A model generated the notes under the pieces. The model was not told the origin of the DNA. It saw nothing but the letters and a program-made list of their open reading frames with translations, and made no database searches. Made by a program: the position numbers and the translations under genes. A stretch of 46,071 bases of DNA from NCBI GenBank assembly GCA_031257675.1, contig JAIROG010000036.1, positions 1 through 46,071 on the forward strand, given 5' to 3'. Positions 1 to 8,926 of the stretch are shown piece by piece. Within the stretch, counting starts at the first letter, position 1; every line of letters starts with the position of its first letter. This stretch comes from Treponema sp. (lineage in GTDB: Bacteria; Spirochaetota; Spirochaetia; Treponematales; Breznakiellaceae).

Positions 1-177
1 GTGATTTGGTCATGACTCATCGCCCCGCCCGTTAATTCCGATAATCCGACCGCCGCCGCCTTTCTGTCGCTCGCCAAAAGGCAATCCCTGTATAAATCGA
101 GCGTGTCCCCGTCCATCCCTTTATGCCATCATCTCCGGATTTTATGTCAACTATGCCTCACATGAGTTAGACAACAT
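1..177. other. No gene recognised
   Basis: No reading frame or RNA that I recognise. This edge piece lies beyond the 3' end of the decayed glycosyltransferase that starts at 1200 and may hold more debris of the glycan locus. Confidence 0.3.
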
Positions 178-1200
178 TCAAAGCGATCCGTTCATTCGCT
201 TTCTTATTATAGAGCGTTTGTCAGGCGTCGTCAAGATTACATCAGCGCTTTTTAGAATTATGTATGAGGAAGAAAAAGAATCGAATATCCCATCGCAAGT
301 CTTTTCGCCGCAAGCGCCGCTATACGCCGCTTGCGCTTCAACTCCAAATTTTGAACAACTTATATCAATTAGTATTTTTATCGCTTCCTTAGACTTCTCA
401 CGTTCATGCAGAAAAAAGCGCGACAAGTGGCTGACCCGCCTTATTTCGCTTAAATTAATGTTTTTGTCTTTTAATTTTTTTATATCGACCAAAAACTTTG
501 AGCCGCCGTCGATCCGCTGTATGTGATGGAAGAACGCCGGGCGGTTAAATAATACAACGCCCTGTCGTCGACTTCGATTTTTGATGCATAAAACCGGTTA
601 AATATAAAAATGCGACATCATTATGCATTCCGTCAAACAGAATGTTGGTTTTCAACAACCAAGCGTCTGTTTGCTGTTTTTGCCCATGGAGAGAAATATT
701 TATATCTTAGGAACTTCCCATGTTTTGACGGCGGCGCCATATACTTATCAATATAAAGATTATAACTATTTATGCGCCGCTTGCCGTTGTAATCATCAGA
801 AGCGATTCCATCGCTCTTAAAAAATATTATATCAGCCTCTGCATGTTTATACTCGTCAAGAATATCATAAATGCAATAATTAAAAAAGTCTTCCGCATCC
901 GCGAATAACAGCCATCTTCCTCTCGCTCTCTTTATGCCGGCATACCCCCTCCTACGGTTCTTGTTAAAGATCACTTCCGTACAAGGCGCGTTTAATCCGG
1001 GAAAATTCTCAAAATTCGCCGTTGCGGGATCGCTGTCGCCGTCAATGACAATTATTTGAACATCCTTGCGGATTGGCGTTGAAGCTAAACGCCGTTCCAA
1101 CAATTCCGGTATATTTTTATATGGTTGCGATAATCTCGCATCGGTGAGCCTGCCAGCGAGGAATTATTATTGAATAGCCGTAATTCTCTCCTGAGTCCAT
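178..1200 (-). pseudogene. Family 2 glycosyltransferase, decayed copy A
   Basis: Three open pieces in different frames line up in order with the GT2 gene at 3053-4080. The start is an ATG at 1200 behind a good ribosome binding site (AAGGAG). The N-terminal strand ending in SIIIP is followed by a 37-base insertion (1121-1157) absent from the sister copy at 3053-4080, which shifts the frame. A central piece (1103-633) keeps the IVIDGDSD strand and the FADAEDFFNY region; the metal-binding DxD of the sister copy (ADADD) is weakened to ADAED. The frame then breaks near 640, and the C-terminal piece (492-178) carries the KDKNINL helix shared by all three copies. GT2 enzymes transfer a sugar from a nucleotide donor during cell-surface glycan assembly. 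This copy cannot make a full product. Confidence 0.75.
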
Positions 1201-1333
1201 AACCAAAGCTCCTTATAGCTTATTAGATATTGGCGATCTAGTCAATAATTTTTATTGATTTCCACCGCGAATATAGAATGGCTCTTTATATGCGCTCCGC
1301 AGTAAAAATAAAATACGAAAGACACGCTCTCCA

Positions 1334-2470
1334 TTACAACAGATCGCTTCGATTTTCCTTTTTAATTTGTTCGACTACGGCGCTCACAGCCTGCGTCGCT
1401 CCCCGCTTTGCTATGAGAACGGACGGGGCGGAACCATCTTTGCCGGAACGGACAATAACAATAAGATCATCAGCGCCGCACAGCGCCACCGGAATATCCG
1501 AATCAACAAAAGTGTTGTCGCTTCCCACGCGGAAAACAGTTGTTTCTGAGGAATCGGAGGAGCCATCTTTGACAAGAGCGGCGTATTCATCCCAACTGCC
1601 TATATCACGCCAATTAAACGCCGCAGCGCTCATAACAACCAGCGCGCTTTTTGTTACAACGGCGAAATCAAAGGAAATTTTCCGTATTTGTCCGTACGTT
1701 TCCGCCAATCCTTTCCAATGCTCCAGTATTGCCAAACCGTCTTTAATGGCATAGGCGTCTTTTTGAGGGACAGGGAGGGCTTCAAACGGAGTGATAATAT
1801 CCTCCGCGCATCTCAGGAATTCGCGTTTTATAAAACCGGAAGAAAACGCGAACATACCGGAATTCCAATAAAAATTGCCCGATTTAAGGTACCGTTCCGC
1901 CGTGGGCTTATCGGGCTTTTCATGGAAAGAAACGACTTTCATAACCTCTTGTCCAACATCGCTCCCGCTTATTTCAATATAGCCGAAGCCCGTTTCAGGC
2001 GCAGCGGGCGGAATCCCGAATATCGCAAGATTTTCCGTCTCAATATGATGCGCAAAGACCAGCGATTGCGCGGTAAAAACATCTTTCGGCTCAACAAGAT
2101 GATCGCTCGGCATAACAAAAATTTTTCTGTTTCGCCCCGCCGTCGTCTTCTCAATAAAAACAAGGGCGCACGCTATGGCGGCCGCCGTATTCTTCGCCTC
2201 CGGTTCGGGTATAACCGTTATCCGCCGTTTTCGCGCTTCGTCGAGAGCCGTGCAACTGTTGACAATATGCGGAACATGGGTTTTCCCCGCCACAATAATG
2301 ATTCTGCCGCTTTCAGCGACAAGAGAAAACGCCCTTTCAAGCGAGAGTTTGAAAAAATTGTTGGTTCTATCGGTTGGAACCGGCAAGAACTGCTTGGGTT
2401 TCTTGGAATTGCTCAACGGCCACAGCCGCGTTCCCGATCCTCCCGCCATAATGACACACTCGTCAAACAT
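1334..2470 (-). CDS. manC: Mannose-1-phosphate guanylyltransferase
   Basis: Makes GDP-mannose from mannose 1-phosphate and GTP in the cytoplasm, the activated donor for the mannosyl-type transferases in this locus. The 378-residue protein opens with the nucleotidyltransferase signature GGSGTRLWPLS (residues 10-20), followed by PEPEAKNTAAAIA (about 87-99), the PSDH metal-site region (about 120) and FHEKPDKP (about 182). The C-terminal half keeps FNWRDIGSWDEY, characteristic of this family. The length matches the single-domain form; the phosphomannose isomerase domain of the bifunctional (about 470-residue) enzymes is absent. It is preceded by its own consensus promoter at 2618-2646. The decayed GT2 copy A lies immediately downstream. 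The frame is intact, in contrast to its neighbours, suggesting it is still needed. Confidence 0.93.
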   Translation of the reverse strand: MFDECVIMAGGSGTRLWPLSNSKKPKQFLPVPTDRTNNFFKLSLERAFSLVAESGRIIIVAGKTHVPHIVNSCTALDEARKRRITVIPEPEAKNTAAAIACALVFIEKTTAGRNRKIFVMPSDHLVEPKDVFTAQSLVFAHHIETENLAIFGIPPAAPETGFGYIEISGSDVGQEVMKVVSFHEKPDKPTAERYLKSGNFYWNSGMFAFSSGFIKREFLRCAEDIITPFEALPVPQKDAYAIKDGLAILEHWKGLAETYGQIRKISFDFAVVTKSALVVMSAAAFNWRDIGSWDEYAALVKDGSSDSSETTVFRVGSDNTFVDSDIPVALCGADDLIVIVRSGKDGSAPSVLIAKRGATQAVSAVVEQIKKENRSDLL

Positions 2471-2617
2471 CGTTGTTTTTTCCTTAATTTAATAAATTTG
2501 ATAAAATTGCCTGTAGGCGGGTTGTGGCATGCATACACTGCAACAACCCAAGCCTCCCCTTCCCGCGAAAAGAAAGCGGCGCGCCGCGCTGTTTTCTTTT
2601 CCCATTCATTCTTGTCT

Positions 2618-2646
2618 ATAATAGCGCGATCATCAGTCATGGTCAA
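2618..2646 (-). promoter_or_regulatory. Sigma-70 type promoter for manC
   Basis: On the minus strand TTGACC (2646-2641) is separated by exactly 17 bases from TATTAT (2623-2618). It predicts a leader of about 140 bases before the manC start at 2470. No operator is evident; the leader holds an AT-rich stretch and GC-rich direct repeats. Confidence 0.6.
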
Positions 2647-2663
2647 GGTCAAGAGACAGCCTA

Positions 2664-2736
2664 GAGAATCGCGCGGGCAAAACGCATAGTTCATTGGAGG
2701 GCTGTTCCACGCGGGGCGAGATTTTTTGGAACAGCC
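2664..2736. repeat. Two adjacent short palindromic repeats
   Basis: Positions 2664-2693 resemble the ends of the repeat at 4545-4592 (a GCGCGGG block and a terminal AGTTCATT). Positions 2700-2736 form a hairpin with 10-base arms GGCTGTTCCA and TGGAACAGCC around a GC-rich core, the same family as 22252-22297. They lie in the 337-base gap upstream of manC, which otherwise holds only the promoter. Confidence 0.55.
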
Positions 2737-2807
2737 TTGCCCCAACCCACTCGAACATATCTCGCGTTCTGGAACAAGCTCAATTGTTTATATAACATCG
2801 CCAATAG

Positions 2808-3056
2808 TTAGAATGGGAGTTTTTTTAACATCCCTCGCAGTGTTTTATTGTATTTTAACATGCTGATTATTTCGAGCGGCTCGCGAGGTTTTTTGGCATT
2901 CCACGAATTTTCACAAAAATGAACGCTAAGATTTGAATTATATAAAGATGACGCCATTATTTCATCCAATTTATTGTATGCGGTTACGCCAATTGTTATC
3001 TTCGCTTCCATATTTGGGGTCCGCTTATACATAGCCGCGCCGTTTAAACTCCTCAT
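2808..3056 (-). CDS. Small protein, possibly a glycosyltransferase remnant
   Basis: An 82-residue frame whose ATG overlaps the stop of the upstream GT2 gene (ATGA overlap at 3053-3056), which suggests translational coupling. I do not recognise the whole protein. Residues 17-28 (MEAKITIGVTAY) resemble the first beta-strand of a GT2 glycosyltransferase, but no nucleotide-binding aspartates or DxD follow, so it may be the joined ends of a gene that has lost its middle. Whether it is expressed is unknown. Confidence 0.4.
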   Translation of the reverse strand: MRSLNGAAMYKRTPNMEAKITIGVTAYNKLDEIMASSLYNSNLSVHFCENSWNAKKPREPLEIISMLKYNKTLRGMLKKLPF

Positions 3057-4080
3057 CGCTTCTTTAGCCCTTCTTTTATCTTCCGCCGGATTTCACTTAT
3101 CGTATATGACGCGCCGTTGTTTTTCACTCTAATCATCGCTTTAATAATCATTTTGATTGCATTGATTGGAAATATAATTATATGTTGAAGAATAAAACAA
3201 AGCGCACTCATCACAATATATGCTTCTGAATACCCTAAATCAGTTAATCGTTTTACCGCTTCTTTATATTTCCCATGCGCATATAGTAAGAAATGCAGCA
3301 AATGACGGATATATTTTGTTTCATTCAGATTGATATTTTTATCTTCTAAAAACTTTTTATACCGTCCAGAAACGACGATATCGTCCAAACGCTGCGCCGC
3401 GGTGAAGCCGCTATAGGTGAGGGAAGAACGGCGGGCGGTTATGCAATACAACGCCCTGTCATCCGCTTCGATTTTCGATGCGTAAAACCCGGTCAAATAT
3501 GAAAATGTAACATCCTCATGTTTTGTTATTTCATCAAAACGGATGTTGTTTTTGACAACTAAATCTCTGTTTATTATTTTACCCCATGGGGAAAAATAGG
3601 CATATCTTAAATATTTCTCATATCTTGACGGCGACGCTTTATAGTTGTCAATATAAAAATTATAGCGCTTTAAGCGATCCGCAACGGTGTATTTGTCCGA
3701 ATCAATGCTGTTGTTCTTAAAAACCACCACATCGGCTTTGGTGTTTTTATACTCATCAAGAACATCATGAACGCAATAATTAAAAAAATCGTCCGCGTCC
3801 GCAAACAACAGCAGCCTTCCAGCCGCTCTCTCCAACCCGATGTTTCGGGCGTATCCCGCGCCTTTTCCTTCTTTTGTAAAGACTGCCTCCGTGTGAGGCC
3901 TGTGTAATCCGGGAAAGTTCTCAAAATCCACCACAGCCGGCTCGCTGTTGTCGTCAACAATAATTATTTGAACATCAGGGCGGGCGGACTGGTATTGAAT
4001 ATAAACACCGTTCCAGCAGTTCCGGTATATTTTTATGAGGAATTATTATTGAATAATTGCAGCCTGTTTCCATAACCATC
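3053..4080 (-). pseudogene. Family 2 glycosyltransferase, copy B, frameshifted near the N-terminus
   Basis: A nearly complete GT2 glycosyltransferase. The long frame (3934-3053, 293 residues) carries the DxD-type metal site FADADDFF (about residues 45-52) and the conserved FSPWGKI and HEDVTFSYL segments. Its missing N-terminus lies just upstream in another frame: an ATG at 4080 begins a strand containing SIIIP and NIPELLERCLYSIPV, which would join RPDVQIIIVDDNSEP if four bases were removed. The break coincides with a tandem GGGC duplication at about 3978-3985, so gain or loss of one 4-base unit would switch the protein. The start region overlaps the end of copy C, so the copies were one transcription unit. 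It could be a true pseudogene or a switchable gene in the OFF state. Confidence 0.75.
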
Positions 4081-4766
4081 TCTTTGTATTTACTATTACA
4101 ATACGCATCACATCTCTATAGACGGCGTATTTGGAGACACCGGCGCCACAACCCCAAAAGCAAACAAGTCCAATTATTGGTTTAAGAGACAAATAGATTG
4201 CATTTGAACAACCTAAAGCGGTTGATCGTTTTGCCGCTTCTTTATATTTCTCATGTTCATACAGAAAAAAGCGCGGCAAATGACAGGTATATGCCGTTTC
4301 ATTCAGATTGATATTTTTATCTTTTAAGCGTTTTTTATATTGTCCAGAAGCGCCGGTATGTTCCAAACGCCGCGTTGAGGCGAAGCCGCTATAGGCGAGG
4401 GAAGAACGGCGGGCATACAAAGCTCTGTCGTCAGCTTTGATTTTTGAGAGGTAAAAAGCAATCAGGTATGAAAACGTAACATCCTCATGTTCTGTTATCT
4501 CATCAAAACGGATGTTGTTTTTGACAACTATGGGTCTGTTTATTGGAATTCGCGGGTGTGTCGCCCCGCTCTGAAGGGCGGGGCAGTTCATTATTTTGCC
4601 CCATGGAGCAAAATAGGCATGTCTTGCATACTTTTCATATCTTGACGGCGAGGCTTTATGGTTGTCAATGTCGTTGTTGCCGTCAACAACAACTAGGCGA
4701 ACGTCCCGGCGGTCTGGCATTAAATATAAACGCCATTCCAAAAGTTCCGGCTTGTTCTTACCAAAA
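4046..4766 (-). pseudogene. Family 2 glycosyltransferase, copy C, internally deleted
   Basis: Third member of the GT2 triplet. The frame reads KNKPELLE, RDVRLVVVDGNND and then jumps to IDNHKASPSRYEKY. Compared with copy B about 110 residues containing the DxD metal site are missing, so it should be inactive. The C-terminal half (KNNIRFDEITEHEDVTFSYL onwards) is well preserved. It has no convincing start: a TTG at 4741 opens the frame, but upstream the same frame runs into the G tract at 4767-4781, where one extra base would join it to the GT8-like protein. A 48-base palindromic repeat (4545-4592) is inserted in frame. The C-terminus differs from copy B, so the tail was also replaced. Confidence 0.75.
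4545..4592. repeat. 48-base palindromic repeat inserted in frame in a gene
   Basis: Aligning copies B and C of the GT2 gene shows exactly 48 extra bases here, starting GGAATTCGCGGGTGT and ending CAGTTCATT. The core can fold as GCCCCGC paired with GCGGGGC. It adds 16 codons without breaking the frame. A related 77-base copy is at 23232-23308 and partial copies are near 2664, 9446 and 44388. Confidence 0.7.
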
Positions 4767-5613
4767 CCCCCCCCCCCCCCCGCACAAACAGGGCGAACAG
4801 TTTTCTTATAGAAATAAAGACAGAGCTCGACAATCTATTTATCGGCGAATTAAAATAGAGAAACAGCTTTATTTTCTCACGCAGAAAGAACAAATTGCCG
4901 AAATTTCCGCAAAAATGCACTACAAGCGGAAAAACAAATTTGCCGCCTTTGTAAAATGACGCAAATCTCTTAATGACATCAAGACGTATCTTTCCGGCGT
5001 CAATAAGCGTTCTGGAAAACCGTCTATAATCTTCGACAGGCGCTATATTATTTTTTGCCAGAGCGATTGCCAGAAAAGGCTCGTCCGGCAACATTTTTCC
5101 ACGAAAGAAATCAACGGACATTCCTCTTTCATTCTGATGGATTAAATAATCATAGGCGGTGTCAAAAATTTGTTTTGCGACGGCGCTTTTCTTAAAGAGA
5201 AACATGCCGCTGTTGAACTTAGGCAGCCATTTTATATCAATCTGTCTGATTGTTTTTTTTATATTGAAATACCATTCTCCTTCTGTAAGGAGAGAGCCGT
5301 TATATACAAATGAATTGTCTTCAAGATATTCCCAATAAGAATCGATATTATTTATTATAAGAGAATCCGCGTCTATGTAGAGCGTTTTTTCAAAAGGCGT
5401 ATATAAATGCAATCTCGTTTTTGTCGCAAAAGGGTCGCCATATTCGGCGTTATAGGGAATAACAATGTCGTAATACTCGGCAAGGGCTTCCGGCTTGTCG
5501 GTGACAACAGCGCGCATTATATGCGGGGCGTTGAGAATCGCGGAAAGCGCGAGATATTTTGCCTGCGAAATGTATTTTTTCCCGACGGCGATAGAAATAA
5601 CGCCTTTCATCAC
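4720..5613 (-). CDS. Family 8-like glycosyltransferase
   Basis: A 297-residue GT-A fold transferase of the glycogenin/LgtC type. The N-terminus MKGVISIAVGKKYISQA starts a nucleotide-binding fold, and YIDADSLI (about residues 97-104) is the DxD metal and nucleotide-sugar site. KFNSGMFLF (about 152-160) and DEPFLAIAL (about 187-195) are further family-type segments. It would add a sugar to a surface glycan in the cytoplasm. The start overlaps the stop of the upstream transferase by four bases (ATGA), so the two are coupled. The last 20 or so residues are encoded by a 15-base G tract and what follows it; a tract of 16 would extend the frame into GT2 copy C and a tract of 14 would stop it almost at once. 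The catalytic domain lies upstream of the tract and is intact. Confidence 0.8.
   Translation of the reverse strand: MMKGVISIAVGKKYISQAKYLALSAILNAPHIMRAVVTDKPEALAEYYDIVIPYNAEYGDPFATKTRLHLYTPFEKTLYIDADSLIINNIDSYWEYLEDNSFVYNGSLLTEGEWYFNIKKTIRQIDIKWLPKFNSGMFLFKKSAVAKQIFDTAYDYLIHQNERGMSVDFFRGKMLPDEPFLAIALAKNNIAPVEDYRRFSRTLIDAGKIRLDVIKRFASFYKGGKFVFPLVVHFCGNFGNLFFLREKIKLFLYFNSPINRLSSSVFISIRKLFALFVRGGGGVLVRTSRNFWNGVYI
4767..4781. repeat. Homopolymeric C15 tract (G15 in the coding strand)
   Basis: Fifteen consecutive C on the plus strand, within the 3' end of the GT8-like frame and at the N-terminal edge of GT2 copy C. Tracts of this length slip at high rate in other bacteria with phase-variable surface genes. 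Confidence 0.9.
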
Positions 5614-6734
5614 GCTTCCTCTCCCAAAAGCATTCTTCGGTAATGCCGCCGCTGATATTGGTAGGAATAAATTTCAGAAACAGGAATGTCTTTTAATTTT
5701 CTAAAGTAATCTTTCGACAGACTTCCGTTTATAATGCCGGACACTACATCTTCAATATGCGTTCCGGAATATATCACGGCTTTCTCCGACAATCCGCTGT
5801 CTAACAAAAAATCGCTTGAGACAACGCAGGGAACGCCGAAACTCAGACAAAATACGGAGGTTCCGGTCGCCTTGTATTTATTGTAAAGACGGCAATTTTC
5901 ACCGATATCTTTATCTATGAGAAACGCTATCGCATCGGCGTTCTTAATGTAATGCAACATTTCTTGAGGCGGAACATATTCGGTATATGTTTTTACAAAA
6001 TCACTAATCCCCATATTCATAATTCGCCTCTGTACTTCAATAGGACATCTCCCCAAAAGTATGAACAACACAGACTGATTGGGGGGGGGGGGGGGTAATG
6101 CTTCTAAAGCCGCCAGAAAGCCTTTATAATTTCTCCTGTCGCTATCAACGCCGCCCGGAATGACAATGACAATTTTGGAAAAGGCTTCCACATCATCTTG
6201 AGGAATAAAATTAATCAATGTGGGCAAAAACCAGCCAAAAAGAGATTTGTTCTTATTCGTACAAATGTTGGTTGTATAAAAATTGTATACATCATGGGAT
6301 ATAAACAGATTTTTTTTAAATATGTTTAGAGGTCTCATCGCTTTGCCGGTCGTATAATTTTGAGCGTTATGAATAATATGCGCCTTCTCAATGCGTCCAA
6401 AGAAGAATTTAATAAATGTAAAATGAAAAGATTTTGTGATAGTATTAAAAACAATCAAATCGACAGGCTGTTTCTTAACAAGCTTGAATAATCTAATATA
6501 TTTTATCAATACAGAGACAAATCTGTGAATAATCCATCGTTTCTTACGAACGCCATAGTTGGCGTCATTAAAAACAATCTTTTTTACACGCGAATCAAAA
6601 ATTTTTATGTAATAATTCTTGAACACCGATCTTGGAGCGGCTATAAAAACATCATTGTCAGGCAATAAAAAATCTATTTGAGGCGCGATAACTTCTTCAT
6701 GATAATTATAAAACTGAACGAGAAGAATTTTCAT
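5610..6734 (-). CDS. GT-B fold glycosyltransferase with an in-frame poly-C tract
   Basis: A 374-residue protein with two Rossmann-like halves. The C-terminal half has IPGGVDSDRRNYKGFL (about 192-207), where donor-binding domains begin in GT4-like enzymes, LFILLGRCP and the loop KYKATGTSVFCLSFGVPCVVS (about 307-327), which matches the sugar-nucleotide-binding loop of GT-B transferases. It likely builds part of the surface glycan. A run of 15 C in the coding strand gives five prolines (214-218) between the two halves; the frame is open here (ON), and loss or gain of one base would remove the donor-binding half. It is AT-rich compared with topA or era. It overlaps the next gene by four bases. 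Confidence 0.8.
   Translation of the reverse strand: MKILLVQFYNYHEEVIAPQIDFLLPDNDVFIAAPRSVFKNYYIKIFDSRVKKIVFNDANYGVRKKRWIIHRFVSVLIKYIRLFKLVKKQPVDLIVFNTITKSFHFTFIKFFFGRIEKAHIIHNAQNYTTGKAMRPLNIFKKNLFISHDVYNFYTTNICTNKNKSLFGWFLPTLINFIPQDDVEAFSKIVIVIPGGVDSDRRNYKGFLAALEALPPPPPNQSVLFILLGRCPIEVQRRIMNMGISDFVKTYTEYVPPQEMLHYIKNADAIAFLIDKDIGENCRLYNKYKATGTSVFCLSFGVPCVVSSDFLLDSGLSEKAVIYSGTHIEDVVSGIINGSLSKDYFRKLKDIPVSEIYSYQYQRRHYRRMLLGEEA
6081..6095. repeat. Homopolymeric G15 tract (C15 in the coding strand)
   Basis: Fifteen G on the plus strand, read as Pro x5 in the middle of the GT-B transferase at 5610-6734. The gene is in the ON phase at this length. Confidence 0.92.
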
Positions 6735-6795
6735 TCGCCTTTTTCCCTACCGCTTGCATCTTTTGCCATTTGTTTCTTTCAGTCCGCCTATAATA

Positions 6796-8004
6796 TCACA
6801 GATTATCGCTCTTAGTCAAGATTGGCAAAGAAGAAACTTGTGGCGCAAGCGCCTTCCTCATCGCTTTTTCAAATTGTTCCGCCCAGTCAAAACGGTGCGC
6901 TTGCGCCCGTTCCGCGCACAGACTGCGGATACGCTCATAAAACTCCGACTCTTTAATGCAACGCTCCATTCTGTGCGCGATTTCCTCAACGTCGCCCGCT
7001 TCAAAGAGGAGTTCCGGGCGCTTTAACATGTCCGGCAGTCCGCCTACAGCGGAGGCTATAACCGGACAGCCCGTGTGAAGCGCCTCAAGAACGGCGTCCG
7101 GGTATGCGTCATAAAGCGTTGGATACACCATAAGATCGCAATCCGCCAGATAGCTGAAAGGATTCTTAAAGCCTTCAATGGAAATGCGGTCTTTAATGTC
7201 GAGCCGCTCTATGAGTTCCATCGTTTGACTCGCGTTTTCTATTCTCCCTAAAACATAACAGTGAAGTTTATATCCTTTTTCTTTTATTCTTTTGAGCGCT
7301 TTTAATAGATCGCAAATTCCTTTGCTTGGGGAAAGCGCCCCTATATAAACAATGTTTTTTAGTTTATCGGATTTGTTTCTGTTTTCCCAGCCGGGGGCGC
7401 AGCGCGGAAGCCCTATATTGCCGGGTATAATCACTGTCTTTTCAACCGCGCATTTTGTCCTTTTCAGGAATATATCCCTGTCAACCGTATTTTGGAACGT
7501 AATTAATTCCGCATATTTCGCTGTTTGTTTCTCGCGGAATCTATTTATAGCCTCGTAAACAAACGAAAAAAAATATTCTTTTGACGACAAGGCGCCTTTT
7601 GAGCGCATAATATGAGCGCGGTCTATGTCATTGCAGCGGGATGCGTAAAATAACGGTATGCGCAGCTTTTTTCTTAAAAACAGAGCTGATTTTAAGAACA
7701 TGTCGCCGTGAATATGGATGATGTCAAAGGCGGCGCATCCTTTATTTCTCGCAAATTCAAGCGAAAGCGAGAGATTTTTTTTAATAACTTTTTTAAAGAG
7801 AAAAGAGCCGGGCGGAAAGCCGTGAGGCGTATATGACACCGGCAACGCGATCTTTGTAAAATGGAGCGGCGTATACTCAAGCCATGCGTTCATAATAACA
7901 AAAACGCTATTGCCGCGCTCCGCCAGCAACTCCATCAGTTCGAGATAACGGCGGTCTCCGCCCGTACGAATTTGTTTAAGAGGAAGGACGCCGAGTATAT
8001 TCAT
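6796..8004 (-). CDS. Family 4 glycosyltransferase
   Basis: A 402-residue retaining GT-B glycosyltransferase. The N-terminal acceptor domain begins MNILGVLPLKQIRTGGDRRYLELM with the glycine-rich loop; FDIIHIHGD (about 94-102) is a typical GT4 motif. The donor domain begins near VYIGALSPSKGICDLLKAL (about 225-243). The EX7E-type active-site region is recognisable in YPDAVLEALHTGCPVIAS (about 318-335). No homopolymer tract is seen, so it may be constitutively expressed. It lies between the GINT1-like protein and the switchable GT-B gene, all on the same strand. The acceptor and sugar cannot be told from sequence. Confidence 0.88.
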   Translation of the reverse strand: MNILGVLPLKQIRTGGDRRYLELMELLAERGNSVFVIMNAWLEYTPLHFTKIALPVSYTPHGFPPGSFLFKKVIKKNLSLSLEFARNKGCAAFDIIHIHGDMFLKSALFLRKKLRIPLFYASRCNDIDRAHIMRSKGALSSKEYFFSFVYEAINRFREKQTAKYAELITFQNTVDRDIFLKRTKCAVEKTVIIPGNIGLPRCAPGWENRNKSDKLKNIVYIGALSPSKGICDLLKALKRIKEKGYKLHCYVLGRIENASQTMELIERLDIKDRISIEGFKNPFSYLADCDLMVYPTLYDAYPDAVLEALHTGCPVIASAVGGLPDMLKRPELLFEAGDVEEIAHRMERCIKESEFYERIRSLCAERAQAHRFDWAEQFEKAMRKALAPQVSSLPILTKSDNL

Positions 8005-8068
8005 TTTTTATCCTTAAAGCCTTTATATCTTAATTCCGTCCAATTCTTGCCGCGCAAAAACAGGCGTG

Positions 8069-8926
8069 TCAAAAGAAAAACTTCCTCGTCTTGACATCAC
8101 GCGCCATGAAATGCTCCGAATAATTCAAGGTATGCGTACAGACTTCATGCAAACTGCGGACAGGACGTATCGTTTTTACTATTTTTTCTTTATAAGAATC
8201 GGGTGATAATTCAATAATTTCATTGACATTCGTTTTTTGCCCGTAATCTTTAAGGCAATCCTGGGCCGGACGGTATATTTTCCCGTTATTTATAAAAAGA
8301 GCGCCCGCCATACGGCTGTTTCGCATGTCAGAACAAACGGGATTTTGCGGGTGAGGCGTCCATACGTCCGAAGGAAAATCGTCCGCATAGAAAAGAAAGA
8401 GATTTTCATTGAAGCTCCTGCCTTCTCCCCCAAGACTAGCGAACAGCCACCATTTTTCGTTGTGTTGAAAAGCGACGGAGTCCACCGCGGCGATCCCCGA
8501 AACAAGCGTCATTTCATGCCGCCACGCATACGGAAAATCCACGGCGCGGTACAAGTCTATGGTCTTGTTTTCATGCGTTTCGGGCATCATATACCACTCC
8601 TTTCCGGCGCGGAACACATTTGGAAACGACAGGTGATACGGTTTTTCCAATATGGAAACAAACGGCGAAAGCGTCATGTCTGGAAACAATTCAAATACTC
8701 CCAACGTTCCCTTGTCATTTTTGCCTTCGCCAATCTGTTGTTCTACAAAAATATAGGTTTTCCCGTCGCGCTCAACGACAAACGGGTCGGCCCAGAAACG
8801 ATCTTTGGGCGGCGCAATCGTTTTCAGGCGGGACCCGTCAAGATCGCATATAACCGGCATCCATTGTTCATGGAAAAACGTACGAATAATCTTGCGTTTG
8901 ATACGGGCAAGGGTGATTGGTTTCAT
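8069..8926 (-). CDS. GINT1 N-terminal-like beta-propeller glycan protein
   Basis: A 285-residue protein with the pattern DRFWADPFVVERDGKTYIFVEQ (about 42-63, shown in parts) followed by repeated blades such as SFPNVFRAGKEWYMMPE and WWLFASLGG. This resembles the domain named after the N-terminus of plant glucosamine inositolphosphorylceramide transferase, which in bacteria occurs in polysaccharide clusters, often next to formyltransferase or sugar-modifying domains. It has a five-bladed-propeller (GH43-like) look. No signal peptide is visible, so it should act in the cytoplasm. The exact reaction is unknown. The first bases of the gene are followed upstream by a repeat-rich gap. Confidence 0.7.
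   Translation of the reverse strand: MKPITLARIKRKIIRTFFHEQWMPVICDLDGSRLKTIAPPKDRFWADPFVVERDGKTYIFVEQQIGEGKNDKGTLGVFELFPDMTLSPFVSILEKPYHLSFPNVFRAGKEWYMMPETHENKTIDLYRAVDFPYAWRHEMTLVSGIAAVDSVAFQHNEKWWLFASLGGEGRSFNENLFLFYADDFPSDVWTPHPQNPVCSDMRNSRMAGALFINNGKIYRPAQDCLKDYGQKTNVNEIIELSPDSYKEKIVKTIRPVRSLHEVCTHTLNYSEHFMARDVKTRKFFF

Noticed and set aside
1688-2689. 333-codon plus-strand open frame
   Set aside because: It lies opposite manC, whose motifs are clear; composition is rich in Arg and Phe as in shadow frames.
2413-2745. 110-codon minus-strand frame upstream of manC
   Set aside because: It contains the manC promoter and a palindromic repeat and has no recognisable domain.
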